A stretch of DNA of 64,000 bases from Bifidobacterium breve. Its GTDB lineage: Bacteria > Actinomycetota > Actinomycetes > Nanopelagicales > Nanopelagicaceae. The stretch spans positions 1 to 64,000 of the forward strand of contig CAMAPN010000003.1 of NCBI GenBank assembly GCA_945860275.1, written 5' to 3'. Below, piece after piece: positions 59,024-64,000 of this stretch. Every line of letters begins with the position of its first letter. Positions within the stretch are counted from its first letter, which is position 1. The notes beneath the pieces are model-generated. The model made no database searches and was not told the DNA's origin. It saw nothing but the letters and a program-made list of their open reading frames with translations. The translations under genes and the position numbers were made by a program.

Positions 59024-59452
59024 ATGGAAATCAACAGACGTCATTTCTTATGTGGTTCATTGCTCACCGCTCTGGGCACAAGCACTGCAGTGGTCGAGAG
59101 CGCAGATGCTGCAACTGGAGTAAAAAAACTCTCAGATGGTTCAATCGAAGTGACGGTTGCTTCTGTGAAATCTCTAGCTAAGGTCGGGGGTATTGCCCTG
59201 ATCGGTGATGTCAATGGTGCACCAACTGCACTAGTTCGTACCGGTGCAAAGAAATACATTGCATTGGATCTTCGGTGCACACATGCTGACATCACGGTTA
59301 AACCAAAAGCTGGTGGTTTCTATTGTGAACCAGCACAAGGTGGACATGGTTCAGCTTTTACGAAAGCGGGAGCCGTGAGTCAATCTCCAGCGGACGCGCC
59401 ACTTAATCGATTGACGGTGACCGTCAAGGGCAAGAAAGTTATTGTTAGTTAA
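59024..59452 (+). CDS. Tat-exported Rieske-like protein with altered second box
   Basis: 142 residues from ATG 59024. MEINRRHFLCGSLL is a twin-arginine signal (RRHFL), cleaved probably near SADA, so it is exported folded. The rest resembles a Rieske domain: LDLRCTHADITV supplies CxH (box 1), and FYCEPAQGGHGSAF looks like box 2, but Cys and His are separated by six residues instead of the usual two. Whether a [2Fe-2S] cluster forms is doubtful. It converges with the small secreted-protein gene, overlapping by four bases. Confidence 0.75.
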   Translation: MEINRRHFLCGSLLTALGTSTAVVESADAATGVKKLSDGSIEVTVASVKSLAKVGGIALIGDVNGAPTALVRTGAKKYIALDLRCTHADITVKPKAGGFYCEPAQGGHGSAFTKAGAVSQSPADAPLNRLTVTVKGKKVIVS

Positions 59453-59907
59453 ATTCCAACAGTGCAAGCAAGGTCGCGCACTGTCAAAGCCATCTCGTAC
59501 ATATCTTTCGATGTTCTAGATAACTTATCGAAAGTATCGAGCAGCGCCGCTTTCGAACGTGCGAGCTCTTCCTTATCGGCCTGAGTTAATGAAGTATCCG
59601 CCTCGGCAGCTGCAAATTGTGCAAGCAAGTCAGCTTTCTCTTGCAATTTTTTAGCGTAAGACTTCTTACCGGCGATGTATTGGTTATTGGAGTCGATACA
59701 TTCTTTGATTAGCCACGTTAACTTAGCGCGCTTGACTGTCGGGTTCTTCTGACAGATGTAATCAAAGCCACCAATCTTCGCCTTTTGATTTGTCTTCTTG
59801 CATGAACCGCCCGCCTTATTCGCTGCTTGCGCAGGGACGCTAACTAACCCAAGGAGAAGGAAAGCTGATGCCGCTATAGCGATAAGACGTTTGGTTATTC
59901 TGCTCAT
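59449..59907 (-). CDS. Small secreted protein with N-terminal cysteine-pair motif
   Basis: 152 residues. Signal peptide RLIAIAASAFLLLGLVSV cleaved probably after AQA. The mature N-terminus AGGSCKKTNQKAKIGGF then DYICQKN carries two cysteines about 16 residues apart, a motif I associate with exported proteins of this bacterial group (from memory). The rest is helical and charged (ADKEELARSKAALLDTF), with two further cysteines. No known function. Leaderless-type promoter. Confidence 0.72.
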   Translation of the reverse strand: MSRITKRLIAIAASAFLLLGLVSVPAQAANKAGGSCKKTNQKAKIGGFDYICQKNPTVKRAKLTWLIKECIDSNNQYIAGKKSYAKKLQEKADLLAQFAAAEADTSLTQADKEELARSKAALLDTFDKLSRTSKDMYEMALTVRDLACTVGI

Positions 59908-59913
59908 AGGTAG

Positions 59914-59919
59914 AGCCTA
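59914..59919 (-). promoter_or_regulatory. -10 hexamer of the small secreted-protein gene, leaderless type
   Basis: TAGGCT on the minus strand, six bases (CTACCT) before ATG 59907. Confidence 0.6.
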
Positions 59920-59985
59920 ACTTTTCTTTCTGTGAAATCTCGGTATTTACCGCGACAATGCTTGGGTATTTCCTGTGAAAGCGGA

Positions 59986-60747
59986 CTATTTGCGCTGGTT
60001 TCGGCGCACTTTTATCCCGGTTTTTCGAACTAAAGAGCGAGGTAGATGGCGTAAGAGGAGATAAATCGTTCGATATTGCCGCCCCGGAATCGCCAAAGCA
60101 TCACCCCGAAGCACCGCCTCGATTCCATCGCTAACGACTCGATCTGCATCAAGCCAGAGCCACTTGGGCAGAGCAGACATATTCATCTTGCCCCGTTGGT
60201 GGAATTCGGTATGGGTAAAACCGGGAGCTAGTGCTGTGACATGAATACCTTCAGAAGCAAGATCTACAGCGAGATACTCAGAAAAGACTGTTACCCAAGA
60301 TTTCGATGCGCTGTACGTGCTACCAGCGATCCAACCCGCAACGCTGCTGACATTAACTATGTACCCTCGTTTTTTCTCACGCATGAAGGCAAGTGCGGCA
60401 TGAGTTGTGCGCATTACGGCGCTCACAAGAACTTCAAGGTTTTCGCTTTCGCGCTCGATATCTCCGTCAGCAAATCGCTTGTTAATACCAAAGCCTGCAT
60501 TATTAACAAGAAATTCCACCCCACCTTGGGCAAGGCGCGATTCAATGCGCTTTAACTCGTCTCTTTTTGATAAATCAGCAACTAATACTTCGCAGGTAAT
60601 TCCATATCTATTCTGCAGGTGCGCGGCGCGCTCACGAAGGCGACGTTCATCACGCGCTACCAAAATAATGTCGTAACCTTTGCTAGCAAGTTGTTCGGCA
60701 AATTCAGCACCAATTCCAGAACTTGCTCCGGTGATTAGTGCCCACAT
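59986..60747 (-). CDS. Short-chain dehydrogenase/reductase
   Basis: 253 residues, classical SDR. The cofactor loop is ITGASSGIGAEFAEQLA near residue 5; NNAGFG and the catalytic set NVSSVAGW, YSASKSW follow. Arg residues after the second strand (ARDERRLRERA) suggest NADP(H). The substrate is unknown. AGGAG precedes the ATG. It is the last gene of a three-gene minus-strand operon after the saccharopine-dehydrogenase-like and GMC genes. Confidence 0.88.
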   Translation of the reverse strand: MWALITGASSGIGAEFAEQLASKGYDIILVARDERRLRERAAHLQNRYGITCEVLVADLSKRDELKRIESRLAQGGVEFLVNNAGFGINKRFADGDIERESENLEVLVSAVMRTTHAALAFMREKKRGYIVNVSSVAGWIAGSTYSASKSWVTVFSEYLAVDLASEGIHVTALAPGFTHTEFHQRGKMNMSALPKWLWLDADRVVSDGIEAVLRGDALAIPGRQYRTIYLLLRHLPRSLVRKTGIKVRRNQRK

Positions 60748-60776
60748 TTTTCTACGCTCCTTTGGCTATCGATTGT

Positions 60777-62456
60777 TTAAAAAGTTTCGATTATTCGCAG
60801 AGCTGCAGGAGCATGAATTGGCACTACCGGATATCGCGGCGAAGTTGGTTTTAAGCGTCGGTATGGAGCACCTTGCAGCGGCCTGCCATCGACATCACCT
60901 TTATTGGGCCAGAGTGAAATTGCACGCTCTGCTTGCGCTGTGATTGTCAAAGATGGATTAACGCCAAGGTTTGCAGTTATGGTGGAGCCGTCAATGATGT
61001 GCAAAGTCGGGTAATTCCATATTCGATGGTAGGGATCAATGACACCCTCGGCTTCGCTATTTCCGATTACACAACCACCAACAAAATGTGCAGTGAATGG
61101 AGCATTCACAAGATCACCGATATGCCCTCCGGCAATTCCACCATAACGATTTGCAATTCTCCGGGCAGTTTCATTCGCAGCAGGAATATACGTAGCATTT
61201 GGTCGCTCCGAATCATTCTCGGAAGTTAGTCGCCAACCAAAAATGCCATGTTTGCTTCGAACTTTGATTGCCGAATCCACATCCTGCATGACCAGGGCAA
61301 TAACAGTTCGTTCGCTCCATTTTTTTACATTGAAAATGGTCGCAATCAAACCTGGTTTACGGACCAAAGTTTTGAGCCATTGCTTCCTTCGCTCAGCAAC
61401 GCTAGAGCCATCTGTCATAGCTGTTTGAAGTAATCCCATCAGATTACTTCCCTTTCCATAGCGAACCGGCTCTACGTGCGTATTCTCGTCGGGGAAGAAT
61501 GACGAGGTAATTGCTGCTCCTTGGCTGAAGTTAATGTCAGCGCTCGGCATAATTGCGCCCACTAGTGATTCGCTATTGGTGCGAGAGAGCTCGCCAAGTC
61601 TTTCGGAAATTTTCGGTAATTTTCCAGTTGCTTTCATCTTATGGAGAAGTTTTTGAGTGTTGTACGTTCCCGCAGCGAGGATTACTTGCTCGGTAGTAAA
61701 TACTTGCTTCTGTCGAAGCCAGCGATTGCTTTGTTTGGCGATTACTTGCCATCCATCGTTCGTTTTCTCGATTGAGAGCGCTGTTGTTAATGGAAAGACC
61801 GTTGCACCCGCGCCCTCTGCAAGTCCTAAATAGTTCTTAGGCAGCGTGTTCTTGGCATTGTGTCGGCAGCCAGTCATACAACTTCCGCACTGTAAGCAGC
61901 TGATTCGATCTGGGCCAACGCCACCAAAATATGGATCGCTAATTAACTCACCAGGCTTGTTACCAAAGTGCACACCAAGTGGAGCCATCTTGAAGGTGTG
62001 ACCAACTCCCATCTCGTCAGCCACTTCTTGCATCGCCTTATCCGAATTAGTGAAGTATGGATTTGTCTGAACGCCCAACATCCGTTCGGCTTGGTCATAC
62101 CAAGGGGTTAACTCTGATTTCCAATCTGTGATTTCACTCCACTGGGGATCATTGAAGTATTTTTCAGTTGGTCGGTACAAAGTATTTGCATACACAAGCG
62201 AACCACCACCCACGCCAGCACCTGCAAGAATCAAAACGTTCGGTAGCGCATGAATTCTTTGAATGCCGGTCAACCCTAATTTTGGGAAGAACAGAAAACG
62301 CGAGAGCCGCCATGAAGTCTTCGGAAAATCCTTGTCAGAGAAGCGGCGACCTGCTTCGAGAATTCCTACTCGATATCCTTTTTCACTGAGTCGAAGAGCG
62401 CTAACGCTTCCACCAAAACCTGATCCAATGATTAGGACATCAAAGTGTTTGGTCAT
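60777..62456 (-). CDS. GMC-family FAD oxidoreductase, cholesterol-oxidase-like
   Basis: 559 residues. FAD-binding IIGSGFGGSVSALRLSEKG near residue 9, AGAGVGGGSLVYAN near 80, and C-terminal AHFVGGCVIG plus IIDGSTITANLGVNPSLTI match the glucose-methanol-choline/cholesterol oxidase group. An internal cluster of cysteines, CLQCGSCMTGCRHNAKNTL near residue 188, resembles motifs in related long GMC oxidoreductases. Substrate unknown, probably an alcohol. The ATG overlaps the upstream gene stop by four bases. Confidence 0.87.
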   Translation of the reverse strand: MTKHFDVLIIGSGFGGSVSALRLSEKGYRVGILEAGRRFSDKDFPKTSWRLSRFLFFPKLGLTGIQRIHALPNVLILAGAGVGGGSLVYANTLYRPTEKYFNDPQWSEITDWKSELTPWYDQAERMLGVQTNPYFTNSDKAMQEVADEMGVGHTFKMAPLGVHFGNKPGELISDPYFGGVGPDRISCLQCGSCMTGCRHNAKNTLPKNYLGLAEGAGATVFPLTTALSIEKTNDGWQVIAKQSNRWLRQKQVFTTEQVILAAGTYNTQKLLHKMKATGKLPKISERLGELSRTNSESLVGAIMPSADINFSQGAAITSSFFPDENTHVEPVRYGKGSNLMGLLQTAMTDGSSVAERRKQWLKTLVRKPGLIATIFNVKKWSERTVIALVMQDVDSAIKVRSKHGIFGWRLTSENDSERPNATYIPAANETARRIANRYGGIAGGHIGDLVNAPFTAHFVGGCVIGNSEAEGVIDPYHRIWNYPTLHIIDGSTITANLGVNPSLTITAQAERAISLWPNKGDVDGRPLQGAPYRRLKPTSPRYPVVPIHAPAALRIIETF

Positions 62457-63679
62457 ACCGTTATATCGCTTGCATCCTCTTCACGTAGCCCCCAGCTGGT
62501 GCCGTATTGTTCTAATTTATCTAAATAAGGTTTGGCTGGGAACCATTCGGGCCCATTGACTCCCTCAGGTTTCCACGTGCCTTCGTGGATTAACTCCATA
62601 GCAATCACCGGATTGATGGCGGTCTGCCAGACCACAGCTTGGTCGCCGTAGTGCTCCATAGACCATGCGTTGTCGACGACGTGATAGAGATAGACCGCAC
62701 GCGGCTTACCGTTCTTATCGAGCCCCTTGACCAGCGCGCCAGCGCAGGTCTTGCCCTTCATTCGCGAGCCAAGCGTTGCTGGATCAGGTAGCGAAGCGGA
62801 GAGAAGGTCGCGCGGGGAGACTGGAATACCTTGGACATCAACGCTCTCTTTGCGATCCATGCCGAGTAAATGAATGGTCTTGAGGATTGTGATGAACTGA
62901 TCGCCAAGGCCATATTTGAAATTAACGCGCTTTGCATCAATTTTCTGCGGAATCAACACGACCTCTTCGTGCTCTACATTCACGCATTGGACTGGGCCAA
63001 TACCTTCAGGGAAATCAAAAGTCTCAATGCCGCTAAATGGTTCAGTAGTGAACCAGCCACGACCGTCTTCCCAAACTATTGGTGGATTTAAGCACTCCTC
63101 GATTGTGGTCCAGATCGAAAAAGAAGGCGCAAATTCATATCCTTCAACAACAATATTCGAGCCATCCAGAATTGTGATCTGATCAATTCTTGAGAAAAGT
63201 TCTTCTGCTGCATATTTTGCAAACACATCGCTCAAGCCGGGTTCGATACCCATTCCAACAAGGGCATAGATGCCGCGTTCGGACCAATTCCAATCTCGTG
63301 CGAACTGTTCGTCGCCAAGTTTTACGCCTGTCTCACTGTAGGGATAGTGCGGATGTTGCCGTGATAGCGACATCGCCATATCCATGTAGTTGGTATTTTC
63401 GATTTCACATGCCAGAAAGATGGGCATGACAAATCGTGGATCGACAGCATTAATAACTATGTCTGGCTTGGTCTTGCGGATTAACTCTCGGATATCTTCA
63501 AGTTCGGCCGCGTTTACCTGTGCAGCTGAAAAACGGGCATCTTTGACTCGAGTGACGGCTTCTTCCGCGCGCGCCAGAGTTCGATCTGCAATGACTGCGC
63601 TGGTGATAAAGGGGCGCTTTGATGCGATATTGGCTATTGCGCGCCCAACACCGCCGGCGCCAATAACTAAGGCTTTCAT
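62453..63679 (-). CDS. Saccharopine dehydrogenase-like oxidoreductase
   Basis: 408 residues. The NAD(P) loop is ALVIGAGGVGRAIANIA near residue 3; NTNYMDMAMSL, ALVGMGIEPGLSDVFAKYA and CVNVEHEEVVLIP match the saccharopine dehydrogenase/carboxynorspermidine synthase family. It may act on lysine-derived or polyamine-like substrates; a homospermidine synthase of the same superfamily is 5 kb away. AGGAG precedes ATG 63679 and TAGCCT further up may be the operon's -10 box. Confidence 0.82.
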   Translation of the reverse strand: MKALVIGAGGVGRAIANIASKRPFITSAVIADRTLARAEEAVTRVKDARFSAAQVNAAELEDIRELIRKTKPDIVINAVDPRFVMPIFLACEIENTNYMDMAMSLSRQHPHYPYSETGVKLGDEQFARDWNWSERGIYALVGMGIEPGLSDVFAKYAAEELFSRIDQITILDGSNIVVEGYEFAPSFSIWTTIEECLNPPIVWEDGRGWFTTEPFSGIETFDFPEGIGPVQCVNVEHEEVVLIPQKIDAKRVNFKYGLGDQFITILKTIHLLGMDRKESVDVQGIPVSPRDLLSASLPDPATLGSRMKGKTCAGALVKGLDKNGKPRAVYLYHVVDNAWSMEHYGDQAVVWQTAINPVIAMELIHEGTWKPEGVNGPEWFPAKPYLDKLEQYGTSWGLREEDASDITV

Positions 63680-63767
63680 GAAAATGACTCCTGAACTTTG
63701 TCCCTAGGCTAACTCAAAAGGTAAAAGTCTGCAAAATTAGGGGATAATTACCAAGAAGTCAGCACAA

Positions 63768-63841
63768 GTCCTCGTAGCTCAGTTGGATAGAGCGATCGCC
63801 TCCTAAGCGGTAGGTCACCAGTTCGATTCTGGTCGGGGACA
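63768..63841 (+). tRNA. tRNA-Arg (CCT)
   Basis: Standard cloverleaf: acceptor GTCCTCG/CGGGGAC with a T-G pair, D-arm GCTCAGTTGGATAGAGC, anticodon loop CTCCTAA with anticodon CCT at 63802-63804, and T-arm TTCGATT. The CCA end is not encoded (ACAC follows the stem). GATAAT at 63743-63748 may be its -10 box. Confidence 0.95.
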
Positions 63842-63847
63842 CGTAAT

Positions 63848-64000
63848 TTAAATAAAAATTACTGTGCGATTGCCAAGTAAAAAGACTCTATCTTCTGCGT
63901 AAAGGCGAACTGCTTTTGCTAATACACGACGTTCAATATCACGACCAATGGAAATCAGATCGTCAGGGGTCGCTGAGTGCGTAACGTGAGCAATATCTTG
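63848..64000 (-). CDS. purU: Formyltetrahydrofolate deformylase PurU, C-terminal fragment
   Basis: The minus-strand frame is open from the window edge to TAA at 63848-63850 and gives the last 50 residues. QDIAHVTHSATPDDLISIGR then DIERRVLAKAVRLYAEDRVFLLGNRTVIF match the C-terminus of PurU, which hydrolyses 10-formyl-tetrahydrofolate to formate and tetrahydrofolate. It faces the tRNA-Arg gene; an AT-rich dyad (GTAATTT/AAATTAC) overlaps the stop. Confidence 0.85.
   Translation of the reverse strand, partial: QDIAHVTHSATPDDLISIGRDIERRVLAKAVRLYAEDRVFLLGNRTVIFI

Overview
The window is a dense stretch of a high-synteny actinobacterial chromosome: genes are separated by a few bases or overlap, and there are no insertion sequences, phage genes or CRISPR arrays. 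The GC content looks moderate by eye, about half. The genes point to a small-genome, aerobic actinobacterium: GlnR, an XPB helicase, System II cytochrome c biogenesis, menaquinone synthesis, a 14-subunit NADH dehydrogenase, LldD2-type lactate dehydrogenase, photolyase, and secreted proteins with a KGK...CPxGYKKK-like tail. My best inference is a freshwater acI-type lineage (Nanopelagicales, 'Ca. Planktophila'-like). A marker-gene or genome-level search would be needed to confirm that.

Layout. 1-1.4 kb: the end of an unrecognised gene and a membrane protein. 1.4-5.5 kb: a DODA-type dioxygenase and two paralogous secreted proteins. 5.5-9 kb: GlnR and a thiol/redox group (membrane thioredoxin, DUF4395, Nur-like Fur regulator, YgfZ, glutaredoxin-like protein). 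9-14 kb: XPB helicase, an M20 peptidase and a helicase-associated/WYL protein. 14-18.4 kb: histidine phosphatase, TlpA, CcdA, ResB and CcsB, a cytochrome c maturation operon whose order matches mycobacteria. 18.6-26.7 kb: menA, menE, menB, menC, menD, menF, bioY and menG. 26.8-42.9 kb: nuoA-N followed by a polyprenyl diphosphate synthase that probably makes the menaquinone side chain. Quinone synthesis, its tail precursor, Complex I and cytochrome assembly thus occupy about 28 kb.

42.8-54.7 kb: RarD, YajQ, KynU, a short AceE-like E1 enzyme, tRNA-Tyr, a lipoprotein, a K+ channel, LldD, a GNAT protein, a 26-residue membrane ORF, SerC, PdxH and citrate synthase. 54.7-64 kb: photolyase, homospermidine synthase, a membrane GGDEF protein, an unusual Rieske-like protein, a small secreted protein, an SDR/GMC/saccharopine-dehydrogenase operon, tRNA-Arg and the end of purU.

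The most consistent non-coding signal is a TAnnnT hexamer 6 (once 7) bases before the start codon of at least 14 genes that lack a Shine-Dalgarno site. This is the arrangement expected for leaderless mRNAs. Genes inside operons, and some first genes, instead carry GGAGG-like sites. The clearest case is menE/menB: 18 bp separate two GTG starts, and the two -10 hexamers overlap by five bases.

No obvious defence system, biosynthetic cluster or mobile island is present. The best leads are the leaderless-promoter pattern, the secreted paralogs with a shared C-terminal tail, the Rieske-like protein with a lengthened second cluster box, the 26-residue ORF after serC, and the roughly 540 bp non-coding stretch before the AceE-like gene.
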